From: Kitasatospora sp. MBT63
Lineage (GTDB): Bacteria; Actinomycetota; Actinomycetes; Streptomycetales; Streptomycetaceae
Length of the DNA stretch: 44,709 bases
Assembly: GCF_000710465.2 (NCBI RefSeq)
Contig: NZ_JAIZ01000627.1
Location: forward strand, 19,850 to 64,558
Direction of reading: 5' to 3'
Each line of letters begins with the position of its first letter. The stretch's first letter is position 1. Under the pieces are notes generated by a model that worked only from the letters and a program-made list of their open reading frames with translations, was not told where the DNA came from and ran no database searches. Made by a program: the position numbers and the translations under genes. Positions 1 through 8,174 of this stretch are shown here, piece after piece.

Positions 1-707
1 CTGGCGGGGCCGGCCCGTACGGCGTCCTCCTCGACCGGGACGTCGGGGTACTTCTCCTGCCACCCGGCCATGACCTCGGCGAGGAGCCGCTGCTCCTCGG
101 CCACCACGTGGCCGGACTCGTAGACCGGTGGAAGCGCGTGGCCAGGACCGAGGACCAGAGGGTAGCTCCAGGCGTGGATCGCCCGCAGTGGCAGGCCGCG
201 GCGGCGGGCGCTGTCGAAGGCGAACGCGAGGATGTCGTCGGACGGTTCGCGTCCCTCCACGCCGACCGCGATGCCGTCCACCGCCTCGGCGGCCGTGGCC
301 CGGACGACGACGACCGGGCAGGCGGCGTGCGCGGTGACGTGCAGGCTGGTGGACCCGACGAGCAGCCCCTGGAACCCGCCCGACCCCCGGGAGCCCAGGA
401 CGAGCACGCCTGCCTCGGCGCTGAGGGCGACGAGCGCCTCGCGCGGGCTCGCGTCCACGACCCCGCTGCTGACCTCCAGGCCAGGGTGCCGTGCCGCAGC
501 ACGTTCGGCGACCACCCGCAGCGCTTCCTCGCCCTTGTGTCTGGCCGCCCGGGCGTCCAGCGACTCCGGCGCCTGGTCCGGTTCCCACAGCCACGCGTGG
601 ACGAGATGCAGGCGCATCCCCCGGGACCGGGCTTCGTCCGCGGCCCAGTCGACGGCCGCGCCTGCGCTCTCGGGATCGTCGACCCCGACGATCACTGGAC
701 GTGCCAT
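1..707 (-). CDS. Universal stress protein, tandem UspA domains (C-terminus cut by window edge)
   Basis: The reading frame opens at an ATG at 707 (protein begins MARPVIVGVDD) and runs off the left edge without a stop, giving 235 visible residues. The first UspA domain (about residues 1-140) ends with the ATP-binding signature LVLGSRGSGGFQGLLVGSTS, which fits G-2x-G-9x-G-S/T. A second domain starts near residue 150 (DGIAVGVEGREPSDDILAFA) and is incomplete. Tandem USPs of this kind bind ATP and are strongly induced in hypoxic or stationary actinobacteria (Rv2623 in M. tuberculosis is the known example). The gene follows the DUF1918 gene on the same strand after a 120-bp gap, so it may be the second gene of that transcript. 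Family assignment is secure; the ligand and role are inferred. Confidence 0.93.
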   Translation of the reverse strand, partial: MARPVIVGVDDPESAGAAVDWAADEARSRGMRLHLVHAWLWEPDQAPESLDARAARHKGEEALRVVAERAAARHPGLEVSSGVVDASPREALVALSAEAGVLVLGSRGSGGFQGLLVGSTSLHVTAHAACPVVVVRATAAEAVDGIAVGVEGREPSDDILAFAFDSARRRGLPLRAIHAWSYPLVLGPGHALPPVYESGHVVAEEQRLLAEVMAGWQEKYPDVPVEEDAVRAGPA

Positions 708-827
708 GACATGCTCCTTCGCTCCGTGCAGGCGAGGCGCCGGGCCGCCCGGAACGCTCACCGGGACCGGGAGCGCTGCCCTGCTGTCGATCCTCGGACG
801 GCGATCCGGCACCGGCAACCGGCGATG

Positions 828-1082
828 TCAGTTGCCGGTCGCCCGGTCGCCCGGACCAGTGGCACCGGCAGGCCTCGCGTGGGAATCGCGGGTGTGCCCG
901 AAGTGGTGGAGATGGGCGCCGGGCCCGGGAAAGACCAGGGTGACCCGGCCTGTGTCCGACCAGCGAACATCGTAGGGCGGGGTGCCGTCGGCGTGGTGGA
1001 GGGCGATGACCTCGCCGTCACGACTGGGGGTTCCCAGGACCGGGCTTTCGATGATCAGCCGGTCCCCCACTGCTGCCTTCAT
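828..1082 (-). CDS. DUF1918 domain protein (Rv0569/Rv2302-like)
   Basis: An 84-residue protein. The ATG at 1082 is chosen because a strong ribosome binding site (AAGGAGGAGG) lies 11 nt upstream; longer in-frame extensions lack one. The sequence MKAAVGDRLIIESP, a central HHADGTPPYDVRW and VTLVFPGPGAHLHHF are typical of DUF1918, a small SH3-like beta barrel. The mycobacterial relatives Rv0569 and Rv2302 belong to this family, and Rv0569 is, from memory, in the DosR regulon. The molecular function is unknown; DNA binding has been suggested for relatives. An operator-like palindrome and a -10 element lie upstream at 1141-1184, and a USP gene follows downstream on the same strand. Confidence 0.9.
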   Translation of the reverse strand: MKAAVGDRLIIESPVLGTPSRDGEVIALHHADGTPPYDVRWSDTGRVTLVFPGPGAHLHHFGHTRDSHARPAGATGPGDRATGN

Positions 1083-1140
1083 GCCGGTTCGAACCTCCTC
1101 CTTGTGCAGGCGGCCCGTCGGACCTGCCCAAGCCTGTCCC

Positions 1141-1184
1141 ACGCTGCCTCGTGGCGCCGGACCGAGGCCTGGGTCGTTCAGGCC
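1141..1184 (-). promoter_or_regulatory. Candidate OsdR/DosR-type box and -10 for the DUF1918 gene
   Basis: On the reverse strand an imperfect palindrome GGCCTGAACGACCC (1171-1184) is followed after 24 nt by CAGCGT (1141-1146), an nAnnnT -10-like hexamer. The same box-to-hexamer spacing recurs at nine other promoters here. This box is one of the weaker matches to GGGCCGnnCGGCCC (three mismatches); one extra G upstream makes it a 15-mer palindrome with a 3-nt centre. Regulator identity is inferred. Confidence 0.5.
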
Positions 1185-1191
1185 CGATCGA

Positions 1192-1236
1192 GGGCCGTCC
1201 GGCCCTGATCCGGTCGGGCCGAGGGTGGTGGACGAT
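1192..1236 (+). promoter_or_regulatory. Candidate OsdR/DosR-type box and -10 for the alcohol dehydrogenase
   Basis: The box GGGCCGTCCGGCCC (1192-1205) matches both half-sites of the recurrent palindrome. GACGAT (1231-1236) follows after 25 nt as an nAnnnT -10 candidate. The predicted leader to the ATG at 1302 is about 60 nt. The box lies back to back with that of the divergent DUF1918 gene. Confidence 0.6.
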
Positions 1237-1301
1237 GGAGTGGGTGGCGACTCCTCTCGCGGGGGTCCGGAGCACCGGGTAGCACGGGAAAGGAGCGGGC
1301 G

Positions 1302-2333
1302 ATGTCGACGTCCGACGGCGACGCCATCCGCACGATGGCGTGGAGGGTGGAGCAGCCGGGCCCGATCGCGTCGACTCCGCTGAGACGTACGGAGCGGACG
1401 GTCGCGGGACCCGGTCCGGGGGAACTGCTCATCGAGGTGGCCGCCTGCGGCGTGTGCCGGACCGATCTCCACCTCGTCGAGGGCGACCTCGAACCTCGCA
1501 GCCCCCGGTGCACGCCTGGTCATGAGGTCGTGGGTCGGGTCCTCCACTGCGGTCCGGAGGTGCACGGCTTCTCCCCCGGCGACCGGGTCGGGGTGGCCTG
1601 GCTGGCCGGCACCTGCGGCGGGTGCCTGTACTGCCGGGCCGGCCGCGAGAACCTCTGCCCGGAGTCCCGGTACACGGGCTGGGACGTGCACGGCGGGTAC
1701 GCCGGGTACACGGTGGCCGACGCCCGCTTCGTCTACGGGCTACCGGAGGGGCCGCCCGACGAGGAGCTGGCACCGCTGCTGTGCGCCGGGATCATTGGCT
1801 ACCGGGCCCTGGAACGGGCCGAGCTGCCGCCGGGCGGCAGGCTGGGGATCTACGGCTTCGGCGCTTCCGCGCATCTGACGGCGCAGCTGGCCCTCGGCCG
1901 GGGCGCGACCGTGCACGTCCTGACGCGGGCCGAGGAGGCCCGGCGGCTGGCGTTGGAGCTGGGCGCGGCCTCCGCCGGGGACGCGTACGGCTCGCCGCCG
2001 GAGCCGCTCGACGCGGCGATCCTCTTCGCGCCCGTCGGCGACCTGGTGCCGGTGGCGCTGGCGGCGTTGGACCGGGGCGGCACGCTGGCGGTGGCCGGCA
2101 TCCACCTCTCCGACGTCCCTGTGCTCGACTACCAGCGGCACCTCTTCCAGGAGCGGACCCTTCGCAGCGTGACCGCCAACACCCGTGCGGACGGCCGCGC
2201 CTACCTGGCCGAGGCCACGCTCCACCGCCCGGTCGTCCGTGTCCGTCGGTACGCCATGGACCGGGCCGACCAGGCGCTGGCGGACCTGGCGGCCGATCGG
2301 GTCACCGGGGTCGCCGTCCTGATGGCGGACTGA
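1302..2333 (+). CDS. Zinc-dependent alcohol dehydrogenase (MDR superfamily)
   Basis: A 343-residue medium-chain dehydrogenase/reductase expected to interconvert alcohols and aldehydes with NAD(P)H. The catalytic-zinc ligands are visible as Cys52 in CGVCRTDLH and His74-Glu75 in TPGHEVVG. The structural-zinc Cys quartet is complete (Cys105, 108, 111, 119 in [17 protein letters not shown]). The coenzyme-binding segment [15 protein letters not shown] (about residue 182) is the variant found in the AdhA-like bacterial subgroup. The ATG at 1302 is preceded by GAAAGGAG. Length fits the family. The promoter has a near-ideal copy of the island's palindrome, so hypoxic induction is likely; a role in reoxidising NADH by reducing acetaldehyde, alongside AdhE at the other end of the window, is inference. 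Confidence 0.93.
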   Translation: MSTSDGDAIRTMAWRVEQPGPIASTPLRRTERTVAGPGPGELLIEVAACGVCRTDLHLVEGDLEPRSPRCTPGHEVVGRVLHCGPEVHGFSPGDRVGVAWLAGTCGGCLYCRAGRENLCPESRYTGWDVHGGYAGYTVADARFVYGLPEGPPDEELAPLLCAGIIGYRALERAELPPGGRLGIYGFGASAHLTAQLALGRGATVHVLTRAEEARRLALELGAASAGDAYGSPPEPLDAAILFAPVGDLVPVALAALDRGGTLAVAGIHLSDVPVLDYQRHLFQERTLRSVTANTRADGRAYLAEATLHRPVVRVRRYAMDRADQALADLAADRVTGVAVLMAD

Positions 2334-2394
2334 CCTGTGGACTGACTCTGCGTGAGTTCGCGGCGGAGCGGTCCTCCGTGCGGATCTGTTCGGC

Positions 2395-4125
2395 TCACGA
2401 GCGCCGCTCCGGCGGGGGAAGCGGGACCCGCCACACGAGTCTGGTCCCACTGTCGGGTCCCGGGCCGGCCTGGAAGCACCCGCCGAGACGCCGCGCCCGC
2501 TCCGCGAGGTTGGCCAGCCCGCTCCGGGGACCGTCCGGTGGAAGGCCGACTCCGTCGTCGGTGACCGTCAGGTTGAGCTCGCTGTCGGCGGTCAGGTCCA
2601 CCTGGACCTGGTGGGCGTGCGCGTGGCGGACGGCGTTCGAGAGGGCTTCCTCCAGGACGGCGACCAGCGCATCGGCGACCGGCGGGGGCACCCGGAGGTC
2701 CAACAGGCCGTCCATCCTCAGCCCGGGGGCGAAGCCGAGTCCGGCGGCTGCCCGGTCGATTGTCGCGACCACCCTCGCGCGCAGCCCGTGAGCGGCCGAT
2801 CCGCGGGTTCCGGCGCGTAGTCCGAAGATGCTGGAGCGGATCGTCCGCACCGTCTCGTCGAGGTCGTCGATGGCCCGTAGTACCCGGTCCGAGGCCTCGG
2901 GGTGCTCGATGAAGCGGGTGGCACCCTGGAGGGTCATCCCGGTGGCGAACAGGCGCTGGATCGCCAGGTCGTGCAGGTCCCGGGCGATCCGGTCGCGCTC
3001 TTCGAGGAGTGCGACCTGTTCGGAGTCGCGGCGGCGCTCGGCCAGCTCCATCGCCACGGCGGCCTGCGCGGCGAAGCCCGCCAGTGGGGTGGACTCCTCC
3101 GGTCCGAAGGGTGGTTTGCCCTCCGCCCGGGCCAGCATCAGTACACCGCGCACCCCTCCTTCCGCCGTGCCGATCGGCACGGCGGCGGCCGGTCCGAGTC
3201 CGGCCCATCGCGGCGGTCCGGCCGTGATCCTCGGGTCCTTGCGCACGTCGCCGGTGGTGACCAGCCCACCGGTCGTGACGGCTGCACCGACGAAGGACCC
3301 TTCCTTCGGCAGGACGAGCCCGCGGTGCACCTCCGAGTCCAGTCCGACGGCGACACTCACTTCGAGGCTCCTGCCGTCGGGGGAGGGCAGGGCCACCACC
3401 GTGAGGTCCGCGCCGGCGATGTCGGCGGCGCGCGCGATCAGAAGGTCGAACACCTCCTGTCGGGAGCTGCCCGACAGCAGGCTGTTGGTGACCTCCGCGC
3501 TCGCCGCCAGCCAGCGCTCGCCCAGCCTCGCCTGCGTGTACAGCCGGGCGTTGTCGATCGCCACGCCGGCCGCGACCGCCAGGGTCTCGAGGACGGCTTC
3601 GTCCTCCTCGTCGAACTGTGCTCCCCCGCGCTTCTCGGTGAGGTAGAGGTTGCCGTAGACCGTGTCGCGGACCCTGATCGGCACGCCCAGGAAGCTGTGC
3701 ATCGGCGGATGGTGCTCGGGGACGCCGTACGAGGACGGGTGCTCGGAGATCTCCGTCAGCCGGAGCGGCTCGGCACGGCGGATCAGCTCGCCCAGCAGGC
3801 CGTGCCCGCTCGGTAGTGCTCCGATGCGCTCGGCCCGTTCGCGGTCGATGCCGACGGGGATGAACCGGGACAGCCGCTGGTCCTCGCCGATGACGCCGAG
3901 CGCGCCGTACTCCGCATCAACCAGAGCGACTGCGGCCTCCACGATGTGCTGGAGCACCTGGCTGAGGTCGAGGTCGTGGCCGACGACGAGAACCGCCTCC
4001 AGGAGGCTGTGGATCCGATTCGCGGTGCCGTGCGCGGTTTCCAGACGTGACTGGAGCCCCCGCAGGAGATCGTCCAGCCCCGGCTGCGCCGAGTCGGTGG
4101 GGCCCCGCTCCGAGGACGAGCCCAC
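2395..4125 (-). CDS. osdK: GAF-GAF sensor histidine kinase, DosS/DevS/OsdK-like
   Basis: A 576-residue soluble kinase laid out as two GAF domains (about 50-195 and 210-365), a HisKA_3 dimerisation domain and a HATPase domain. The phosphoacceptor is His385 in ERDRIARDLHDLAIQRL; the N-box is EEALSNAVRHA and the G-boxes DDGVGLPP and SGLANLAERA. In the first GAF domain the block HPPMHSFLGVPIRVRD...GNLYL aligns with M. tuberculosis DosS. His139 matches the DosS haem ligand His149 and Tyr161 the distal Tyr171, with the same 22-residue spacing, so haem-based O2/NO/CO sensing is likely. No membrane segments are seen. Start is GTG at 4125 with GGAG 8 nt upstream; an overlapping ATG belongs to another frame. 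The partner is presumably the regulator at 7192-7884. The symbol is by analogy to S. coelicolor OsdK. Confidence 0.9.
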   Translation of the reverse strand: MGSSSERGPTDSAQPGLDDLLRGLQSRLETAHGTANRIHSLLEAVLVVGHDLDLSQVLQHIVEAAVALVDAEYGALGVIGEDQRLSRFIPVGIDRERAERIGALPSGHGLLGELIRRAEPLRLTEISEHPSSYGVPEHHPPMHSFLGVPIRVRDTVYGNLYLTEKRGGAQFDEEDEAVLETLAVAAGVAIDNARLYTQARLGERWLAASAEVTNSLLSGSSRQEVFDLLIARAADIAGADLTVVALPSPDGRSLEVSVAVGLDSEVHRGLVLPKEGSFVGAAVTTGGLVTTGDVRKDPRITAGPPRWAGLGPAAAVPIGTAEGGVRGVLMLARAEGKPPFGPEESTPLAGFAAQAAVAMELAERRRDSEQVALLEERDRIARDLHDLAIQRLFATGMTLQGATRFIEHPEASDRVLRAIDDLDETVRTIRSSIFGLRAGTRGSAAHGLRARVVATIDRAAAGLGFAPGLRMDGLLDLRVPPPVADALVAVLEEALSNAVRHAHAHQVQVDLTADSELNLTVTDDGVGLPPDGPRSGLANLAERARRLGGCFQAGPGPDSGTRLVWRVPLPPPERRS

Positions 4126-4251
4126 CGCATCGCTCCGTTCGCAGGTGTCACGGCTTCACCACCCCGGAACCCAGACTAGGGCCGCTGCCCCGCGCTGTCC
4201 CTCCGGCCAGGGCATCAGGCCGAATCGTGGACGTGCGCTGGGCGGAACCGC

Positions 4252-4886
4252 TCAGTCACCGGCGTGTCCGGCGCGCCGCCCGGATCGGGTGATCAGGCGG
4301 GCTGCCGCGAGGCCGACGGGCGCTGCCGCCCCCGCCCGGACCTGCAGGGTGTCCGGGCACCCGCTGCGGACCTCCTTGTCGACCGGAACGGACTCGCCGG
4401 TCAGCATCGACTCGTCGACGAGTAGCGCGTCTGCCCGGTCGAGCACCGCGTCCGCCGGGACGATGTCGCCCTCGGCCAGCAGCAGCACGTCGCCCGGCAC
4501 GATGTCGACGGAGGACACAACACGTTCCGTTCCGGCGCACACGACCCGCACCGTCGGAGCGGTCATGGCCGACAGTGCCGCGACGGCGCGGTCGGCGCGG
4601 GTCTCCTGGATCACCCCGACCGTGGTGTTGACCGCGATCACCAGGGCGATGACGACGGCGTCCGGATGGTCCCCGATCGCCAGGGTGAGCGCGACGGCTG
4701 CCAGCAGGACCATGATCAGCGGGTCGCGCAGTTGGACGGCCGCTCTCGACCACGACGACGCCCGGCGCGCGGAGCGGATCTCGTTCGGCCCGTACCGTGC
4801 CGGCCGCCGGGCGGCCTCGGTGTCCCTCCAGCCCCCCGGGGCCGCAGCTCGGACGGCGGGGCGGTGCCGGGAGGGGACGCGGTCAT
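4252..4886 (-). pseudogene. P-type cation ATPase remnant (N-terminal and A-domain only, frameshifted)
   Basis: A decayed gene. A plausible start ATG at 4886 (MTASPPGTAPPSELRP) reads into a G-rich run near 4835. The true family sequence continues in another frame as GGWRDTEAARRPARYGPNEI, the cation-ATPase N-domain, followed by two membrane helices (LIMVLLAAVALTLAI, VVIALVIAVNTTVGVI) and the actuator motif LLVDESMLTGESVPVDKE. After this the sequence departs from the family and stops at 4252. The phosphorylation motif DKTGT, the nucleotide-binding domain and the C-terminal helices are absent. A P-type ATPase is normally 750-900 residues; about 210 codons remain here. The in-frame segment has no start codon before 4713. 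The island probably once carried a cation pump, as the mycobacterial DosR regulon does (ctpF). Confidence 0.85.
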
Positions 4887-4923
4887 CCTGGGCTCCGGTG
4901 CCGGCCGGAACGGGGTCCCGCGC

Positions 4924-5592
4924 TCACCGCGGTCCTGCCGTGTCGAGCGTGCCGGCCGGTTCGGAACCGCCCTGATCCAGGCGGAACGGCGGGTAGGTGT
5001 CGGTCATCAGGGCGGCGTAGGCGGCGACCCGCAGCACCCAGCGGTCCAGGCCGACGACGAGATCGAAGATCCCGAGCGGGTAGCGGCCGGTCACGGCCAG
5101 GGAGACCCCGGCGAACAGGACCAGCAGGCCGACGAGACCCCCGCCGGCCCAGCCTTCCCGGCCCTCCCCGACGAAGAGTGCCAGGAGGGCGTACTGCGGA
5201 AGCGCCAGCAGCCACCACTTGACCAGTACCAGTCCTCGGGAAAGTTGCTCGGGGTAGGCGACGTCCAGGTGCGCGGGGTAGTCGGGTGCCTCGGCGAGGG
5301 TGAACGGGGGGTACCTGTCGGTGCCCAGCGCTCCGTAGGCGTAGTAGGACACCCGCCAGGACCAGCGCAGCACCCCGAGGTTGAAGTCGAAGATCGGGCG
5401 CGGGTAGCGGCCGGTGAGGAGAATCGCGAAGAAGGCGCCCACGCTGAGGACGGCGAAGACGATCCAGAGGAGGAACAGGACGATCCAGTGCGGGATCGCC
5501 AGGATCCACTTCACCAGCCACAACCAGCGGGACAGCGGCAGGTCGAGCCGGGCATCGACGCGCACCGGCTGCTCGGTCACCGGCAAGGCCAT
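4924..5592 (-). CDS. DUF4389 domain membrane protein (two repeats)
   Basis: A 222-residue integral membrane protein made of two copies of the DUF4389 unit. Each copy has a hydrophobic pair ([20 protein letters not shown] with [12 protein letters not shown], and [19 protein letters not shown] with [15 protein letters not shown]). Each then has an amphipathic TGRYP..IFDF/IFDL...W..RV..Y..L.TD.YPPF block (residues about 60-97 and 168-202). About four membrane helices are expected. The family's function is unknown. AAGGAG lies 10 nt before the ATG at 5592. The gene is 182 bp downstream of the nitroreductase on the same strand. No convincing operator was found in that gap, although CACCGT occurs there as a possible -10. 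Confidence 0.88.
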   Translation of the reverse strand: MALPVTEQPVRVDARLDLPLSRWLWLVKWILAIPHWIVLFLLWIVFAVLSVGAFFAILLTGRYPRPIFDFNLGVLRWSWRVSYYAYGALGTDRYPPFTLAEAPDYPAHLDVAYPEQLSRGLVLVKWWLLALPQYALLALFVGEGREGWAGGGLVGLLVLFAGVSLAVTGRYPLGIFDLVVGLDRWVLRVAAYAALMTDTYPPFRLDQGGSEPAGTLDTAGPR

Positions 5593-5774
5593 GGGGATCA
5601 GCTCCTTCGGAAGCCGCCGTGGCCGTGGCTTTCACGGCGGTTCTGTGTCTCACGGTGCCCTCGGTGGCCGAGGACCGGCGGTGGGCCCCGCTTCGCCCAG
5701 CGGACCGGGACCGGTCAGGTCGTGGAACGGGACGGAGTCCCCCGCCGCCGGGTGGCTCATCCGGTGCACCCCGC

Positions 5775-6776
5775 TCACGGCCGTCCGAGGCCGGGGTTCT
5801 CGGGGTCCAGGACGTCGGATACGGCGAGGCGGGGAGTGGGCGAGCCTTCCGGCCCGTAACCGAGGCGGATCAGCACCTGCGCGAAGCCCGGGCCTTCCCT
5901 CGGGTCGCGGGCGACCCAGCGCAGTTCCGGCCACTCCATGGCCTGGTGCAGGAGTGATGCCCGGATCTGGTGCAGGGTCGCGACCAGCAGGACGTGCTCC
6001 AGCGCGATGCCGGCGCGGAGCCAGTCCGCGGGCGTGTCGCCCCGGGTGGCGAGGACGGCGATGCACGGCTCAGCCTCGAACGCGGCCGGTGGCAGTGGCT
6101 CGACGGGGTGGATGGCGGAGAAGTCCCGCATCGGCATCCGGCCTGCGCTGTCCTGTGGACCGAGCGCGCTGCGGGGAATCCCGTAGGCGGGCGCATCGGG
6201 CCCCTGGATCCAGCTGCGGCTCTCAGCACCGCGCATGGGGTCCGTGGTGTTGCGGCGCTCGGCCTCCGCGGTCAGTTCCAGCAGCCGGGTTCGCTCCTCA
6301 CCGGCCGGGAAGCGCAGCTGGGCCTCCTCCGCCGACGCGGTCTCGGCAAGCCGGTCGAGCACTGCGGCAGGGATCGGCGGCCCGGTGAACGGGGTCCGGA
6401 CGGTGTGCCGCCGCCAGATCGCGTCGTAGAGCTCGGTGGTACTGGCGAGCTGGACGCGGGAGAGCTCGTCCAGTTCGATCGCGGCCAGCAGGTCGGGTTC
6501 GGCGGAATCGGGCAGCAGACGGAGCAGCGGCGCCCAGCCCATCCGGCGGGCGGCGATGCGGAGGTTGAGAATCGCGGCTCCCACGGAGATGTGCAGCGCG
6601 CGCCGGTCCGGGTCGGTGACCGGCAGCGAGCGTTCCTGGAGCGCGCGTACCTGGAGGGTCGAGGTGTCCGGGTCCAGCCGGAAGCGCCAGGGCTGGGTGT
6701 TGTGGATGGACGGCGCGGCGACCGCGGCGGAGATCAGTTTCTCCAACGCGGCTGCGTCGAGGGCCAAGGTGTCCAT
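5775..6776 (-). CDS. Acg-family nitroreductase-like flavoprotein
   Basis: A 333-residue protein of the Acg family (M. tuberculosis Rv2032, Rv3131 and Rv3127), a doubled nitroreductase fold that binds FMN but whose active site may be covered by a lid. Diagnostic blocks are SAAVAAPSIHNTQPWRF near the N-terminus, DRRALHISVGAAILNLRIAA, and the C-terminal DWLRAGIALEHVLLVAT and VLIRLGYG. The start is the ATG at 6776, with GGGAGCAT 9 nt upstream. It lies 24 bp after the SHOCT gene and is probably cotranscribed from the box promoter at 7127-7170. The mycobacterial homologues are core dormancy genes. A true nitroreductase activity cannot be claimed from sequence; flavin storage has been proposed for the family. 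Confidence 0.9.
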   Translation of the reverse strand: MDTLALDAAALEKLISAAVAAPSIHNTQPWRFRLDPDTSTLQVRALQERSLPVTDPDRRALHISVGAAILNLRIAARRMGWAPLLRLLPDSAEPDLLAAIELDELSRVQLASTTELYDAIWRRHTVRTPFTGPPIPAAVLDRLAETASAEEAQLRFPAGEERTRLLELTAEAERRNTTDPMRGAESRSWIQGPDAPAYGIPRSALGPQDSAGRMPMRDFSAIHPVEPLPPAAFEAEPCIAVLATRGDTPADWLRAGIALEHVLLVATLHQIRASLLHQAMEWPELRWVARDPREGPGFAQVLIRLGYGPEGSPTPRLAVSDVLDPENPGLGRP

Positions 6777-6800
6777 GGGATGCTCCCTGGTTCGGCGGGT

Positions 6801-7082
6801 TCAGCCGGATACCGGCCCGGCGGAGCCGGATCTCAGGGTGTCCAGGCGGTGGCGGTACTCGTCGGTGTCGATCTCGCCCCGGGCGAAGCGTTCGGCGAGC
6901 AGCCGTTCCGGCGACGGCGGCGGGGCCGCCTGGGTGTCGGGCGGGCCTTGCCGGGGCAGGTGGCCGAGGTAACGGGTCAGGGCGATTGTGACGACGATCA
7001 GCAGTCCCAGGAGCAGCAGGATGCTGATGATCATGAAGCCGAAGCCCCAGCCACCCATCTCATGGTCGTTCCAGTACCTCAT
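6801..7082 (-). CDS. Small SHOCT-domain membrane protein
   Basis: A 93-residue protein with one N-terminal membrane helix (FGFMIISILLLLGLLIVVTIAL, about residues 14-35), a Pro-rich linker and a C-terminal SHOCT motif (PERLLAERFARGEIDTDEYRHRLDTL, about 57-82). SHOCT segments are short oligomerisation or tethering elements of unclear function. I chose the ATG at 7082 (MRYWNDHEMGGWG): a CGGGAG site lies upstream, and the preceding 13 in-frame codons are Arg/Gln-rich and unlike the family. It is the first gene of a SHOCT-nitroreductase unit with a good upstream operator. Confidence 0.82.
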   Translation of the reverse strand: MRYWNDHEMGGWGFGFMIISILLLLGLLIVVTIALTRYLGHLPRQGPPDTQAAPPPSPERLLAERFARGEIDTDEYRHRLDTLRSGSAGPVSG

Positions 7083-7126
7083 CGCGGGCTCCCGGTCGTG
7101 CCGACGAGGCTGTTGCCTCACTCCCC

Positions 7127-7170
7127 ACGGTGCGCCCCGTCGAGGGAGTCCGGCTTGGGCCGACCGGCCC
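7127..7170 (-). promoter_or_regulatory. Candidate OsdR/DosR-type box and -10 for the SHOCT-nitroreductase unit
   Basis: The box GGGCCGGTCGGCCC (7157-7170, read on the reverse strand) is a near-perfect palindrome. CACCGT (7127-7132) follows after 24 nt. Start of translation is at 7082, giving a leader of about 40 nt. The box is also the core of a longer inverted repeat (AGTCCGG/CCGGACT, 7147-7175) that could end osdR transcription. Confidence 0.62.
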
Positions 7171-7175
7171 GGACT
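7147..7175. terminator. Inverted repeat downstream of osdR, overlapping an operator
   Basis: Perfect 7-bp arms AGTCCGG (7147-7153) and CCGGACT (7169-7175) enclose the GGGCCGACCGGCCC palindrome. It begins 17 nt past the osdR stop, so it may act as a factor-independent hairpin. There is no T-tract, so this is tentative. Confidence 0.35.
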
Positions 7176-7191
7176 TCCGGACCGGTCGGGC

Positions 7192-7884
7192 TCACCGCGG
7201 CCGGGGCGGGTGCTGCTCGGTGTCGGCGTGCGCGGCGATCACGGCCGCCTGGAGCCGTCGTTCGACACCGAGTTTGGCGAGCAGCCGCGACACGTGGTTC
7301 TTCACCGTCTTCTCGGCGAGGTAGAGCTCCTGGCCGATCTCCCGGTTGGTCCTCCCCTCCCCCACCAGCGCGAGGATCTCCCGCTCCCGCGGGGTCAACT
7401 GGGACAGCGCGGCCTCGGCGTCGGACTCGTCGTGGTGGCGCAGGCTCTCCATCAGTTTCCGGGTGGTGGCCGGGTCCAGCATCGACTGCCCCGATGCCAC
7501 CGTGCGCACTGCGCTGACCAGGTCGGCGCCCTTGACCTGCTTCAGGACGTATCCGGCGGCGCCGGCCATGATCGCGTCGAGCAGGGCCTCGTCGTCGTCG
7601 AACGAGGTCAGCATCAGGCACACCAGCCCGGGCATCCGATCGCGCAGCTCGCGGCAGACGGTCACGCCGTTGCCGTCCGGCAGCCGTACGTCCAGCACCG
7701 CGACCTGGGGCCGCAGGGCGGGCACCCTGGCCAGTGCCTGCGCGCAAGTGCCGCCCTCACCGACGACCTCGATGTCGGGTTCGGCCTCCAGCAGGTCCCG
7801 CACTCCGCGCCGCACCACCTCGTGGTCGTCGAGCAGGAACACGCGCAGGGGCTGCCGGGACTCGCCGGCCTCGGTCTCGTCCAT
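7192..7884 (-). CDS. osdR: LuxR/NarL-family response regulator, DosR/DevR/OsdR-like
   Basis: A 230-residue regulator. The receiver domain (about 13-130) has the acidic pair Asp19-Asp20, phosphoacceptor Asp65 in VLDVRLPDGNG, the conserved Thr in LMLTSFDDD and Lys in YVLKQVKGAD. The C-terminal LuxR helix-turn-helix (about 160-220) reads LTPREREILALVGEGRTNRE then LAEKTVKNHVSRLLAKLGV. KNHVSRLLAKL closely resembles the DNA-recognition helix of mycobacterial DosR, which binds GGGACT-type palindromes. The start is the ATG at 7884, with CAGGAG 8 nt upstream; an upstream GTG/ATG at 7914 gives an Arg-rich extension without a site. Its cognate kinase is probably the GAF kinase at 2395-4125, separated by four genes and a remnant. 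The symbol is by analogy with S. coelicolor OsdR. Confidence 0.9.
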   Translation of the reverse strand: MDETEAGESRQPLRVFLLDDHEVVRRGVRDLLEAEPDIEVVGEGGTCAQALARVPALRPQVAVLDVRLPDGNGVTVCRELRDRMPGLVCLMLTSFDDDEALLDAIMAGAAGYVLKQVKGADLVSAVRTVASGQSMLDPATTRKLMESLRHHDESDAEAALSQLTPREREILALVGEGRTNREIGQELYLAEKTVKNHVSRLLAKLGVERRLQAAVIAAHADTEQHPPRPR

Positions 7885-7991
7885 CGATCGTCTCCTGAAC
7901 CGGACGGCGGACACCTGCCTCGATTGTCCCCGGGGCGCGGCCAGGCCGCAGAGGACGCCGGGGACGTACGGACCCGGGTGGTCAACAGGGT

Positions 7992-8005
7992 GGCCCGGTG
8001 GGCCC
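7992..8005 (-). promoter_or_regulatory. Degenerate operator-like palindrome upstream of osdR
   Basis: On the reverse strand GGGCCCACCGGGCC (7992-8005) differs from GGGCCGnnCGGCCC at one position in each half. TACGTC, a poor -10 candidate (no final T), follows at 23 nt. Autoregulation of osdR is possible but not well supported. Confidence 0.3.
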
Positions 8006-8174
8006 CGGCGAACGACGCGGTCGGTGCAGGCCGAGGGGACGGCCGGCCGGTGGTAGGGAGGGTCCCGCGCGGCGGTGGGTGTTGCGTCGACCGGATGCCG
8101 AAGGTGAGGGCCGTTCGTTCTTCCCGGCTCTGGTCACCACCGCGCTGACCTGCATCCTGGGCGATGCTCGGAGT

